From Symbiodinium natans (lineage: Eukaryota > Sar > Dinophyceae > Suessiales > Symbiodiniaceae): DNA of 64,000 nt. Within the stretch, counting starts at the first letter, position 1. The number at the start of each line of letters is the position of its first letter. Shown one piece after another: positions 11,880-22,314 of this stretch. Made by a program: the position numbers and the translations under genes. The notes under the pieces were generated by a model. It worked only from the letters and a program-made list of their open reading frames with translations. It made no database searches and was not told where the DNA came from. The stretch is from NCBI GenBank assembly GCA_905221605.1, contig CAJNDS010002202.1:815879-879878 (forward strand). The letters are read 5' to 3'.

Positions 11880-11996
11880 CTAAACCCTAAACCCTAAACC
11901 CTAAACCCTAAACCCTAAACCCTAAACCCTAAACCCTAAACCCTGAACCCTGAACCCTGAACCCTGAACCCTAAACCCTGAACCCTGAACCCTAAA
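11880..11996 (-). repeat. CCCTAAA grading into CCCTGAA array
   Basis: Nine CCCTAAA units, then a block of CCCTGAA units mixed with CCCTAAA. Confidence 0.95.
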
Positions 11997-12016
11997 CGCC
12001 TGACCCTGAAGATAGT

Positions 12017-12135
12017 CTTGGTAGCCCGGTAACCGTATTGTCATAAGGCTACCCGCATCTGGGTGGGTTATATTATAGGGGAAATAGGGGAACGTGGAAC
12101 CAAAAAAAGAAAATGTGTGCCACTGGGCTACCAGG
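12017..12135 (+). mobile_element. TIR element, family A
   Basis: Ends CTTGGTAGCCCGG and CTGGGCTACCAGG; diverged interior. Confidence 0.85.
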
Positions 12136-12539
12136 TAGTTAGTGAGTATCCCGGGCTCAGGGCACCCTTAAACGCCTGACCCTAAACCCTAAACCCTAAA
12201 CCCTAAACCCTAAACCTAAACCCTAAACCCTAAACCCTAAACCCTAAACCCTGGAGCCAAAGCCCAAACAAAGCGCAGTTCGTTTCTAGGGCTTCACAAG
12301 CTCGATCCGCCGAAAAAAGCTTCGGGTTTAGGTGTTGAGTCATGCGCGCAGACGTGGGCCCTAACATATCCCCCAAACCCTAAACCCTAAACCCGAAACC
12401 ATAAACCCCAAACCCCAAACCCTAAACCCTAAACCTTAAACCCTAACCCGTCCATCTTGGGCCGAGGCACTCACGGCTCCATCCAAAAATGGCTCCAGGG
12501 CGTCGCCAGGGATCATGGCCGCGGCAGTTGTGGTTTCGG

Positions 12540-12905
12540 CGGGTAGTGGGGGTTTTAGGGATTAGCGGGTTTAGGGTTTATAGGGTTGAGGGTGTAGCGT
12601 TTAGGGTTTAGGATTTAGTGGTTAGGGTTTCGGGTAGAAGGTCTTTAGGGGGTTTTTAGATGATTTTTGAAGGTGTTGAAGGCGTTTTAAAGGAACCTTA
12701 GAGGGTTTTAGAGGCTTGTAAACGGTGTTTCTAGAGGGGTTTTAAGGATTAGTGGGTTGAGGGTTTAGGGTTTAGGGTTTAGGGTTTGGGTTTAGGGTTT
12801 AGGGTTTAGGGTTTGGGGTTTCGGGTTTGGGGGTTGGGGGTTGGGGTTTCGGGTTTGGGGTTTAGTGGGTAGCCGGTTTAGGATTCAGTGGGTTTGGGGG
12901 TTTTA
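12540..12905 (+). repeat. degenerate TTTAGGG/TTTGGGG region
   Basis: No gene seen; imperfect G-rich units. Confidence 0.8.
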
Positions 12906-13231
12906 GCGTTCAGTGACTTTAGACCTCCCCAGTGCAGGTTGGCTTAGGAACTTGATTCCAAGCTTGGCGGTCAGGTTGAAAGGGCCAGGAGCAATGCGGG
13001 AGAAGTTCCAAGGTGTAGGAACCCTAAACCCTAATTCTTGAACCCTTAACCCCAAACCAGAAACCCCAAACCCCAAGCTCTAAACCCCCGAGCTATGCGA
13101 AGAGTCAAGCCACGAGCCTCATGTGCCAAAATGCATCTCTTTTAAAGGACTGGCAGCATCCCTAAACCCTAAACCCTGAACCCTAAACCCTAAACCCTAA
13201 ACCCTGAACCCTAAACCCAATATTCTTGCAG

Positions 13232-13361
13232 CTGCGGCTTTGGGCTAGCGTGGCCGTGGCCTGCAGTAGACAGGGGGCTTGTCGTGTAGACCCCATGTCT
13301 CGTCGTTTTACCCTAGGAGATATACCCCTGAAACTTAACACTAACGAACTTTCTCTTGTTG
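13232..13361 (+). CDS. candidate exon after TTCTTGCAG acceptor
   Basis: A (CCCTAAA)-rich tract ends in ATTCTTGCAG, an excellent 3' splice site. The frame reads LRLWASVAVACSRQGACRVD and continues about 23 more codons to TTG|GTAGGG. A weak TTTAGGG tract follows. Family not recognised. Confidence 0.35.
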
Positions 13362-13541
13362 GTAGGGTTGTAGGGTCTTAGGGTTCAGGGTTTAGGCCCT
13401 GAACCCTAAACTTTAGGGTTCAGGAAAAATTAGCGTGTAGGGTGCATGGCTTCAGGTTTTGGATTTAAGGTTTCGGGTGCTGGGGTCTCGAGCCGACAAA
13501 CCTACAGGCCCAGATCCTCAAGAAGCTCAAAATTTATGACC

Positions 13542-13815
13542 CCAAACCCTACACCCTAAACTCCTAAACCCTAAACCCAAACCGGTTTAGGGTTTTGGGC
13601 TAAGGGTTTGGGGCTTCGAGTTGGGATTCATTGAAATCATATAAGGACCCTTTGTGTAAGCTACGGAATGCTTCGTGATTCAAGGATATTGGAAGATCTG
13701 GGCAACCCTGTACCCCAAACCCTAGACTCTAAATCCTAAACCCCAAACCCTACACCCTAAACCCCTAAACCCTAAACCCAAACCGGTTTAGGGTTTTGGG
13801 CTTCGAGTTGGGAGC
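13542..13815 (+). repeat. direct repeat of ~75 bp, 200 bp apart
   Basis: AACCCAAACCGGTTTAGGG and flanks occur at 13542-13627 and 13742-13812. Confidence 0.8.
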
Positions 13816-14503
13816 CCAAAACCCTTTAAATCCTTCGAAGCCGTAAGCCCGAAACCCTACAGCGGCGCTGTATCGCTGCAGGGTCCGGGCGATGGCCACT
13901 GCCGACTCATCTTGGGATGGGATGAGCCTAGCGTGGGGTTTGCAGTTTCTTGCTTCTCCAATAACCAAGGGAAAAAGTCTTAAACTATAGTGTTCCTACT
14001 AAAAAGAGCAAAACCAAAAGGTTTAACGTTCAGCTGTGAAGAAGTAAGGTTTGGCGTTTGGGGGTTTGGGTGTTGGGGTGTTGGGTGTTTGGGGGTTGGA
14101 GTGTTGGGTTTGGGGGGATTGGGGTTTGGGGTTCTGGGGTTTGAGGGTATTGGGGTTCTGGGGCTTTGGGGTTTGGGTTTGGGTTTTGGGGTTTTGGGGT
14201 TTAAGGCTTGGCGCCTAGGTGTTGGGGGGGGGGGGGGGGAAGGATCTTTACGGCTTGCGGCAGCCGTGACAATTGACTTCTCCAACAGCGATGGGAATTA
14301 AAATGCCTATGCTGGGTCATCCCAAAAGATAAAGGTACCCACCAACAAAGGAAAGTGAAACAAAGCTCCGGTACTCGCCAAGTAAAGCGAAGTCCGGGTA
14401 GAACCTTAAGTCTCTAAGGACTCGTATTCCTGATACTCCTACATGTCTAAACCTTACTTCCCTAACCCTACATCTCTAAACCCTACATCTCTAACCCCTA
14501 CAT

Positions 14504-14605
14504 AGGTGGTTGTCAAAATTATGGTCCCTTTTTGGGCCCCTATTCTAATACGGCACCTAATACTTAGGGTACCCCGAAAAGGGATGATAATTCTGACAAC
14601 CACCC
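14504..14605 (+). mobile_element. TIR element, family B (102 bp), TSD ACAT
   Basis: Ends AGGTGGTTGTCAAAATTAT / GACAACCACCC; ACAT at 14500-14503 and 14606-14609 is a 4-bp target duplication. Confidence 0.9.
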
Positions 14606-15104
14606 ACATGCCCTCAGCCCCAAGGCAAGGCGACCAAAACCTTGGGGCTTCTCCTGGGAGCCCTCAGAACCTAAACCCTTAACCCTTAAGGCTCCGCCCT
14701 CCAAACCCTAAACCCTAAACCCCAAACCCTAAAGCCTAAAGCCTAAACCCTAAACCCCAAACCCTAAACCCAAACCCTGAAACCTGAAGCCTCAGCCCTC
14801 TAAACCCAACCCTTGGAGACAAAACCGAGTGAAAAGACAGAACACATTCGGGCCCCGCGCCAACAAGACTGGCTGGGGTACCTTACTTGAAGGTCCATCG
14901 GGCTGGCTGCCAGGTCATGTGTTTGAAGGACTCTTCCATATGAAGTAGGGTACATATTTCTTGTACCCCCCCCAAAAAAAGGACACCCGGTATATACACT
15001 CAACAATATTCTCAAGGAGCCTTATATACACTCACCCCAACAGTAATATAAACCCAGTTGAAGTAGTAAGCCTCAAGAACCTTCAAGTACTCGTGTCAAC
15101 CCTA

Positions 15105-15206
15105 AACCCTAACCCTAAACCCTAAACCCTAAACCCTAAACCCTAAACCCTAAACCCTAAACCCTAAACCCTAAACCCTAAACCCTAAACCCTAAACCCT
15201 AAACCC
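15105..15206 (-). repeat. (CCCTAAA)n tract
   Basis: About 14 near-perfect units; upstream flank of the exon at 15222. Confidence 0.95.
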
Positions 15207-15221
15207 TGACTATGAATTTAG

Positions 15222-15343
15222 GGAACCGGGAGTCTAAGGTTCTTTCAAGCAACCATAAAGTGCCTACTTCCACAATTCCTTCTGCTTCAAAAGGCCAGAA
15301 AGGGCTCCCTGTTCTTCATTGGGCCATTAAAAAGGAACTCTTG
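15222..15343 (+). CDS. candidate exon between perfect arrays
   Basis: Lies between a perfect (CCCTAAA)n array and a (TTTAGGG)n array. After GAATTTAG it reads NRESKVLSSNHKVPTSTIPS, then ASKGQKGLPVLHWAIKKELL, 40 codons without a stop, and the donor GT is the first GT of the following array (TTG|GTTTAG). Hydrophilic, lysine-rich. Family not recognised. Confidence 0.4.
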
Positions 15344-15452
15344 GTTTAGGGTTTAGGATTTAGGGTTTAGGGTTTAGGGTTTAGGATTTAGGATTTAGGG
15401 TTTAGGATTTAGGGTTTAGGGTTTAGGGTTTAGGGTCTAGGGTTTAGGGTCC
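15344..15452 (+). repeat. (TTTAGGG)n tract with TTTAGGA variants
   Basis: About 15 units, four of them TTTAGGA. Confidence 0.95.
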
Positions 15453-16437
15453 ATGCTTAGGGTTCCCACCTTGACGGGAATTCGAGGCGATATTCTAGGA
15501 TGCAGTGTTATTTTGGGGGGGAGAGGTGGTGGTTCCGGCCTAGTTTTTCTGAACGGTAATTTCACTGAGAGTTCAGGGTGTAGGGTTTGGGGTGTAGGGA
15601 TTGAGTGGAGGTTCCGTGGTTCTTCTTGTAGGTACCCTATACTACCCGCCTCTTCACACAGACTACCCAAAGAGTGCACGTTGATCATGTATGAATCGAG
15701 CGAATGCCTTGCCCACCCCTAAACCATATTTCATAGCCTTTATACGAGCCTGTTGCTGCGTGTATAGAAACCCCGGCCCCTGTCCAAAAACAAGGCCCCA
15801 CGAAGGAAGGCTAAAAGGGTATTTGGGGCGGGGGGGGAGGAGGGGGGGCAGGGGGAATGAAGAAAATTTGGGATTCAGGGATCCTAAAGCCTTCGGGAGG
15901 TTCGGATCTATGTTCTGCGGGCTTTTCGCTGTTGGATCACTAGAACCGTCTTGGCATCTTTCAATCGAACGTAGATCCGAACACCTGAACGCACTTAGGG
16001 TTCAGGTTTAGGGTTTAGGGTTTAGGGTTTAGGGTTTAGGGTTTAGGGTTTAGGGTCTAGCTTATGCAATTGGGGGGCATGCCTGCTGCCAGCTGCAGAG
16101 TTCAAAGTTGCGGGTTCCTTTGAGGCCCCTTGTCTGGTTGAGGGTATCAAAAAGTGGACTTTATCCCTAAACCCTATACCCTAAACCCTAAACCCTAAAC
16201 CCTAAACCCTAAACCCCAAACCCAAAACCCAAGACCCTGCCTTTCATGAAGGAAGATTCGCAGGTTCCAACTGTGATCTGGAAGTCCTTAAGCCCTTCTA
16301 CTTAAGCCCTTCCAAAGCAGATTTAGGGTTTAGGGCTTAGGGTCTCCTGAACACAATCCTCCTAAAGCCCAGTAAGGGGCAGTATGAACAAATATCAAAG
16401 GGCCCAACCCTGGAAATATAGGGTTTGGGGTTTGGGG

Positions 16438-16562
16438 TTTAGGGTCTAGGGTCTAGGGTTTAGGGTTTAGGGTCTAGGGTCTAGGGTCTAGGGTCTAGGG
16501 TCTAGGGTTTAGGGTTTAGGGTTTAGGGTTTAGGCTTTAGGGTTTAGGGTTTAGGGTTTAAG
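16438..16562 (+). repeat. TCTAGGG/TTTAGGG tract
   Basis: Variant TCTAGGG units are clustered, then TTTAGGG. Confidence 0.95.
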
Positions 16563-16937
16563 GTTTGGAGAAAACAAACCTGGTGCTTCGCCAGGGCGCG
16601 GGAGTGCGCCTTTGCCGTCCCAGCCAATGGAGTTGTGGGCACCGCATCCTCGCAGCTCAAGGGGTACTGTACCGTGGTTTAGGGTTTAGGGTTTAGGGTT
16701 TAGGGTTTAGGGTTTGGGGTTTAGGGTTTAGGGTTTAGGGTTTAGGGTTTCGGGTTTAGGGACGCCGGTGCGGAGCCTGCCATGCGACGCTCTCTCGAAA
16801 TTCGCCTTGCTGGCCTACAAGAAGTTGGTGGAGGGTCTAGGAGGGATGACTGATGAAACCCTAAACCCTAAACCCTAAACCCTAAACCCTAAAACCCTAA
16901 ACCCCAAACCCTAAACCCTAAACCCTAAACCCCGAAG

Positions 16938-17047
16938 GCTGAAAGTAAAGAATTCCGCTCCAACCCTATATACCTTCACGCGAACGTTCCTGCACCAGAA
17001 CTGTCAGAACCCTTAATTGTATCTCCGAAGCACAATAAAGAAACCTT
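16938..17047 (+). CDS. candidate exon with GTAAGC donor
   Basis: Follows a CCCTAAA array ending CCCGAAG. Reads AESKEFRSNPIYLHANVPAP, then ELSEPLIVSPKHNKET, 36 codons plus 2 nt, and ends at CCTT|GTAAGC, a consensus donor. A TTTAGGG tract starts about 50 nt later. Family not recognised. Confidence 0.4.
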
Positions 17048-17466
17048 GTAAGCCGATAAGACCATAGAAGCTAGGATTTGCTTAATTTAGCTTAAGGGTC
17101 TAGGGTTTAGGGTTTAGGGCTTAAAGGGTTTTTTTAGGAGTTGAGGGTTTAGGGCTTGAAGGTCTAGGGTTTAAGGGTAACAGCAAGTACAAGGTCCCTG
17201 AAGAAAATGCCCCGTCTGAGGATCCGGCCCATCATGGCCACCTCCTTGCCCCAGCCGATCCTCTTTCCAGCTGAGGGTTTTGGGGGCTTGGACTCAGGGT
17301 TTAGGGTTTAGGGTTTAGGGGTTCGGGCTTAGGGGTTAGGGCTCAGGGTTGAAGGCTTAGAGTTCAGGGTTTGCTTCCGGGATAATATAACCCTAAAGCC
17401 TCCACTTAAAAACCCTAAGCCTTGCGGCCTAGAGTTAGCTCTTAGTGGTTTGTGGGCAAAGAGATG

Positions 17467-17844
17467 CTAAACTTCCTTGCTTTGTGCCGGTGGCTCAGGG
17501 CTTGCAAAGTGGAGTAAACGCCACATGAGGCTCGAATCGGGGTTTTCCAGGGCCCAGTGAATCTTCTTCTGGTGGAGGTATTGAAGCAGAAATGCAATTC
17601 GCCGCGCCAATTTGTTGGCCAAGCGAACCTTGGCGAATCTTTTGTTGCCATTGGCGCGGAAGTGCCTCCTCTTCGTGGAGCTTCGCGACATCCACACCCA
17701 GGTGTTGCACGGTGGTGCGACCCAATGGCACCCACCACGTCGTGTTGTCCGGGCTGAGTTCATGGCCAAACTGAAGCCCAGCCCGTGCAGAAGATCCATC
17801 CGCATTGAGTATTTCACATCAGGAAGCTCGCGCTCGGAACCCAT
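17467..17844 (-). pseudogene. PPC/ENP-motif protein fragment, dinoflagellate type
   Basis: A 125-residue minus-strand frame. Residues 38-59 hold WVAPPCNTWVWMSR, residues 65-82 hold NGN...VRLANKLARR, residues 83-108 hold IAFLLQYLHQKK then ENPDSSLMW. This order (PPC..W, GN, AN.L..R, ENP.SSL) is, to my knowledge, that of a large dinoflagellate family loosely resembling the PPC and EN(V/P) motifs of cytosine methyltransferases; catalytic function is not shown. The frame begins at ATG 17844, directly beside a TTTAGGG array, and diverges after residue 108, so it is a fragment or one exon. The last ~17 residues look like read-through. A second frame (17442-17738) covers the same bases and is a shadow. 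Confidence 0.55.
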
Positions 17845-17845
17845 G

Positions 17846-17909
17846 GGTTTAGGGTGTAGGGTTTAGGGTTTAGGGTTTAGGGTTTAGGGTTTAGGGTTTA
17901 GGGTTTAGG
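17846..17909 (+). repeat. (TTTAGGG)n tract
   Basis: Abuts the start codon of the PPC/ENP-motif fragment. Confidence 0.95.
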
Positions 17910-18167
17910 CCTCCTGAACAGTGCTCGTGCCAGTCCCTGGTTTCGAGCTTACAGGGTTTGGCTCTTCGAGTCTGGGCTTCCCTCAACCCTACACCCTAAA
18001 CCCTGAACCCCAAACCCCAAACCCTAACCCTCCTCCCCCGCCCTCTCCCCCTGCAACCTATATTCTAGGAGAGGGTTCTTCAAGGGGGGGTATGTAACCC
18101 AAGGTACCCCAATACTCCCCACAACCCCCCTAGGCTCCCTAGGCTTCCCTAAGGTAGACCCCAAACC

Positions 18168-18265
18168 CTAAACCCTAAACCCTAAACCCTAAACCCTAAA
18201 CCCTAAACCCTAAACCCTAAACCCTAAACCCTAAACCCTAAACCCTAAACCCTAAACCCTAAACC
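18168..18265 (-). repeat. (CCCTAAA)n tract
   Basis: Thirteen perfect units. Confidence 0.95.
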
Positions 18266-18327
18266 CGGCGAGTCTTATTCTTTTGGGGGGGATGAAGGGT
18301 ACTAAGTGCATTAAATGAATTAAGAGT

Positions 18328-18594
18328 ATGAAGGGTGTTCAGGCTCAGGGCACTAAGGCTGCTAAGGGTGTCAAGAGTGTTCATGGCAGGATGCTTATTT
18401 ATCGAGCTTCGGGTTCAGGGAATTTTGTTTTTGTAGGATATCTAGTAAGGTATGAAGGCTACTTGCGTGCACTGGGGGTTGAGGCCCTCACTCCCTACGT
18501 CCTACTCCCTGTGGAGTTTCATCACACCGGGCGCCCGGTCCTTGGGACCAGTTGGAACCGCTCCACCTTGCCAGAGTGCTGTCTGAAACCCTAA
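18328..18594 (+). CDS. open frame with ATG, function unknown
   Basis: An 88-codon frame with ATG. The first ~18 codons are a degenerate AAGGGTGTT-type repeat; the rest (MLIYRASGSGNFVFVGYLVR, later ALTPYVLLPVEFHHTGRPVL) looks protein-like. It ends in CCC TAA from a telomeric unit, so the stop is not a natural terminus. Flanked on the left by (CCCTAAA)n and on the right by an inverted-repeat element at 18602. Could be an exon or chance. Confidence 0.25.
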   Translation: MKGVQAQGTKAAKGVKSVHGRMLIYRASGSGNFVFVGYLVRYEGYLRALGVEALTPYVLLPVEFHHTGRPVLGTSWNRSTLPECCLKP

Positions 18595-18601
18595 ACTCTA
18601 T

Positions 18602-18747
18602 CGTAGTTGCATGGTCCTGAATATGGGCCCTTAAATAAAGGGGACATCTTACATACTCCAATTATACGCTATACAACCCAAGGGCCGCACATCAGAACCC
18701 TTTAAAGAAGGTAAGGGACCATAATAAGGGTCCATGCAACTACCCTT
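18602..18747 (+). mobile_element. TIR element, family C
   Basis: Ends CGTAGTTGCATGGTCC and GGTCCATGCAACTACCC. Confidence 0.85.
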
Positions 18748-19971
18748 AGATACTGTACACAAAATTGGATGTAACCTAGGAATAAAGAGGGTGCCCTTTT
18801 GGTTTCAAGCGGGCGTACAAGGGAACCTCAACCCCCAAAAAAAGGAACTTCAAAACACCAACCCCACACCCCCAACCTCCCCCAAACCCTCCCTCCCCCC
18901 CTTCTCCCCCCCCTAAGCAATCGGTTTAGGGCTTCGGGTTTACATAAAGGGGGGCTGGTGAAGGCAGGCTCAGGGATCTGGGTTGTGGGTATTGGGGTTT
19001 ATCGGGTTAGTTTGGTTTCCAACGCTACCCTCTCCAACTCAGGCTGATCCCTGCACCCCTAACCCCTAAACCCCAAACCCTAAACCTTAAACCCCAAAGC
19101 CCAATTCCTTGACCCTAAGCCCCAGACCCTAAACCCCAAACCCTAAACCCCAAACCCTTGGCTTGGGTAACTCGGTCGGCCTGCTGGGCAGGGCCCATGT
19201 TTCGCAGCTCCGCGCGCCTTGAGACTTGCCGGAATGCCGTTTAGGGTTCAGAGGTTTAGGGTTTAGGGTTTAGGGTGAGCTGAGGGTGTGGAGTTGAGGA
19301 TTTAGAGCTGAGGATGTCGGATTTAGGGCTTGGGGCTGAAAGGGTAGGGTTTAGGGCTGAGGGCGTAGGGTCTGGGATTTGGGGTGAGCTGAGGGCGTTG
19401 GGTTTTGGGGTTTGGGGCTGAGGGTGCGGGGTTGAGGACGTAGAGCTGAGGGTGCTGGGTTTCGGGTTTAGGGCTGAGGGTGTGGGGTTTTCGGGCCGAG
19501 GGTGTATCGATAGCCCAAGAATCACACCCCTGGGGGTGGGCGGGTGGCAGACAGGCAGGGGGACGGCCAGAAGGCGGGATGAAGGCCATGAATCCTGTCG
19601 AACTCCTTACTTTTCTTGGGAAGCCTTGCGATCTCTAGCCATCACCAATCAACAACCTTCATTGTCCCAAACCCCTAAAGTTGCCTTTTAGGTTGTAAGA
19701 GCTCAGAGAATCAACTGTATCGTGTGAACAGCAGTCCCAAGAACCAAGGCACCTCCTGAGTGCGTTTCTTGTAACCGTACCGGTGCACGAAACTTTTCTT
19801 GGGTTTTGGGTTTAGGGGGCTTGGGGTTTAGGGTTTGGGGTGTAGGGTTTAGGGCTATTCTTCAGCAACCACCTGGGGCGGACACAGCTTTTCCGCCTCA
19901 TCTTCGCAGCCTTCCTGCACGCGTCTTGAGGCATAGGTTGCATGGGATGTAGAAGGGAAATGAGGGTTCAG

Positions 19972-20051
19972 GGTCCGCCGACCCTGGCGGCGTGTTGGAT
20001 GGGAAAAGGAGGTGAAAACCTCCCTCTTTCCCTCCTTACCCCCCCAAAATG

Positions 20052-20094
<43 letters not shown>

Positions 20095-20192
20095 GGCCAC
20101 CCCCACCCACCTGTCTTTTTGGCTTGAGCTTGTCCTGGTGCTACCCCCTTCCATGCGAGCGGGTCTCAACTATGCTCCAGCGGGGTCGGCGG
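19972..20192 (+). mobile_element. TIR element, family J, with G-run
   Basis: Ends GGTCCGCCGACCCTGG and CTCCAGCGGGGTCGGCGG; a G run of about 41 begins near 20053 and CCCCCACCC follows. Poly-P/poly-G frames here are not genes. Confidence 0.75.
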
Positions 20193-20349
20193 CTTGAGCC
20201 GGAGGCTCTTAAATTTAGGGTTCGGGTTTAGGGTTTAGTTAGGGTTTAGGGTTTAGGGTGTAGGGTTTAGGGTGTAGGGTGGGTCAAGATGGAAATTTGG
20301 GTCTGCCCGCAGGAAGGGGTATTGCCATAAAAGAGCTCCTTACTGTAGC

Positions 20350-20635
20350 TCCTTAAGCAGTTTTGGTATGAGGGGTTTCAACCCCAAACCCCAGACCTGA
20401 ACGGGATCTTAAGCCGGCAAAGGGGCACCACCGTGGGCAGCCCAACGAGGAAGTTGGCACCGCGATCAGGGGATTCTGCTCTGTGGTAGGCTTCGTGGAC
20501 ATGTCGTAATTGCTGATGAACCTCAGTGTGCTGAACGAGCAGAATCGATAGCATCTGGGCATCACGCAGATCTGTCGCCCAAGCGTGAACGCCACGTAGG
20601 CCACTGTTCAAGTAAAGTAGCTGCGCTAGACTCAA
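20350..20635 (-). CDS. exon-like open frame, helical
   Basis: The minus strand reads LYLNSGLRGVHAWATDLRDA, then QMLSILLVQHTEVHQQLRHV, through PTVVPLCRLK; likely alpha-helical. The two overlapping frames here share the same bases; this one has the more natural composition. No methionine start near a splice site; the end runs into a degenerate telomere-like tract. Family not recognised. Confidence 0.3.
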
Positions 20636-20679
20636 CCCAAATACCCTAAAGCCCTCCCGGGTTTAGGGTTTCGGTTTAG

Positions 20680-20772
20680 GGGTTTAGGGTTTAGGGGTTT
20701 AGGGGTTTAGGGGTTTAGGGGTTTAGGGGTTTAGGGGTTTAGGGGTTGAGGGGTTGAGGGGTTGAGGGTTTA
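20680..20772 (+). repeat. TTTAGGGG 8-mer array
   Basis: About nine 8-base units, then TTGAGGGG. A one-base-longer variant of the telomere unit. Confidence 0.9.
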
Positions 20773-21056
20773 CGGGTAAACCCGGCGAAGTCCAAGGGGA
20801 GCGGATGCGGACGAGGTTGCTGCAAAGGCGCTGCAGAAACTCAACACCTAACACCCCAAGACCCTAAATTACGAAATTCCCAAGTCCTACAACCCACACC
20901 CAAAAGACGCCCAAGCCCCGAACCCAAAAAACCCAAAGCTAAACCCAAGACACCTAAACACGAAACCCCTACCCCGAAAACTAAACCTAAAGACACCGAA
21001 ACCCCCAACTCCAAACCCCAAGAACACCCAAATTCCAAACCCTGAACCCTAAACCC

Positions 21057-21250
21057 CTTAAACCCCCTAAACCCCCTAAACCCCCTAAACCCCCTAGACA
21101 CCCTAAACACCCTAGACACCCTAAACACCCTAGACACCCTAAACACCCTAAACCCCCTAAACCCTAAACCCCCTAAACCCCCTAAACCCTAAACCCTAAA
21201 CCCTAAACCCTAAACCCTAAACCCTAAACCCCAAACCCTACCCCCCCAAG
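21057..21250 (-). repeat. 9-mer CCCTAAACC/CCCTAGACA array then CCCTAAA
   Basis: Nine-base units make an open minus-strand frame (VFRVSR repeats), then it returns to 7-mers. Confidence 0.9.
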
Positions 21251-21271
21251 CCCCAAAACCCCCGGAAAAAC

Positions 21272-21346
21272 CCTGCAACTCTCAGCCGGCGCGCCTGCGT
21301 GCAGGCCGCGATGGCTTCGGCGTAGCACGCGGGGGTCGGCTCTAAC
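21272..21346 (-). CDS. PPR protein, candidate exon (repeat unit 3)
   Basis: After the acceptor GCCACAG|GTTAGAG (AG at 21348-21347) the frame reads LEPTPACYAEAIAACTQARR, then LRVA, before a GT or GG at the start of a TTTAGGG-like tract. P.P..Y..AI.AC..A..L..A fits PPR helix A and the start of helix B, with A at position 17 as in the consensus. If joined directly to the exon ending at 24700, the Y-to-Y distance is exactly 35 residues. The intervening 3353 bp hold the 848-bp tandem duplication, two inverted-repeat elements and many arrays. More exons could lie inside that interval. No continuation was recognised below 21270. Confidence 0.5.
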
Positions 21347-21369
21347 CTGTGGCTTGTCGGGATTGTTTA

Positions 21370-21414
21370 AATTTAGGGTTTAGGGTTTAGGGTTTAGGGT
21401 TTAGGGTTTAGGGT

Positions 21415-21466
<52 letters not shown>

Positions 21467-22219
21467 CCGTACACACCCTGAGGTTTTTGGGGGTTGAGGG
21501 TTTAGGGTTTTAGGGCTTTAGGGTTAGGGCTTAGGGTGTTCGCGCTTTAGGGTGTTAGGGGTTTAGGGTTTTGGGTTTGCTGTCTAGGGGTTTTAGGGTG
21601 TTAGGGTTTTCGGGTTTGAGGGTTTTAGTGCTTCAGGGTTGAAGGGTTTAGGGTTTTAGGGTTTTAGGGTGTTAGGGTGTTAGGGCTTTAGGGTTTTAGG
21701 GTGTTTAGGGTGCTTAAGGTGTCTGGGTTTAGGGTATGGGGTTTCAGAATTGTAGGGTTTTTGGGGTTTTGGCTTGGGGGTTCGGGGGTTCATGGTTAGG
21801 GTTCAGGGATAAAGGATTTAGGGGTCAAGGGCTTGGGGTGTAGGTTGAGGGGTTTTAGGGTTGTGAGTTCAGGGTTTTACGGTCTTAGGCTTTAGGGGTT
21901 TATGGTTGAGGGTTTTGGGTTTTAGGGCTTACATAGCGCGTGCAGGGCTCAGAGAGGAAATCAATACAGGGTTCAGCGCGTGTAGGGACTAGGGTCTACA
22001 GAAATACTATTTAGGGCAGTTATTATTAAGGGCATTCATTATTAAGGGCATTTATTATTAAGGGCATTCATTATTGAGGGCAGTCATTATTTAGGGCAGC
22101 TATTATCAAGAGCTTCCACGGTCTTGCCGCGCAGAAAAAGGCAGAAGAGGGCAGAACGACCTCTGGACGCCGGGACTCCGGTAGAGTGGAGACAATCCTC
22201 CAGTCTACGCCAGCCAGGT
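21370..22219 (+). repeat. 848-bp tandem duplication, copy 1
   Basis: Copy 1 of a near-identical duplication with a constant offset of 848 bases (GACCGTACAC at 21465 and 22313; AGCTTCCACG at 22111 and 22959). Holds (TTTAGGG)n, (TTGAGGG)n, degenerate repeats, six 16-bp units (22014-22109) and a ~120-bp open segment. Confidence 0.95.
22014..22109 (+). repeat. six 16-bp units, copy 1
   Basis: GGGCATTCATTATTAA and close variants, six in a row; unrelated to the telomere unit. Confidence 0.9.
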
Positions 22220-22283
22220 TACCACTGCGAGGGTTTAGGGTTTAGGGTTTAGGGTTTAGGGTTTAGGGTTTAGGGTTTAGGGT

Positions 22284-22314
<31 letters not shown>

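Noticed and set aside
12932-13014. Spacer with TTGGCTTAG ... CCAAG|GTGTAG as exon (ELDSKLGGQVERARSNAGEV)
   Set aside because: Good local sites but opposite array arrangement (TTTAGGG upstream, CCCTAAA downstream); left out as undecided.
13980-14301. 101- and 103-codon frames on both strands
   Set aside because: Degenerate TTTGGGG-type tract; low-complexity Pro/Asn or Gly/Leu.
20112-20130. Dinoflagellate spliced-leader-like TTTTTGGCTTGAGC
   Set aside because: Partial match only, no flanking donor/Sm context; a similar chance match lies at 41728.
20780-20842. Next PPR exon after 21272
   Set aside because: LSFC start fits, but the helix B pattern with E-M is absent.
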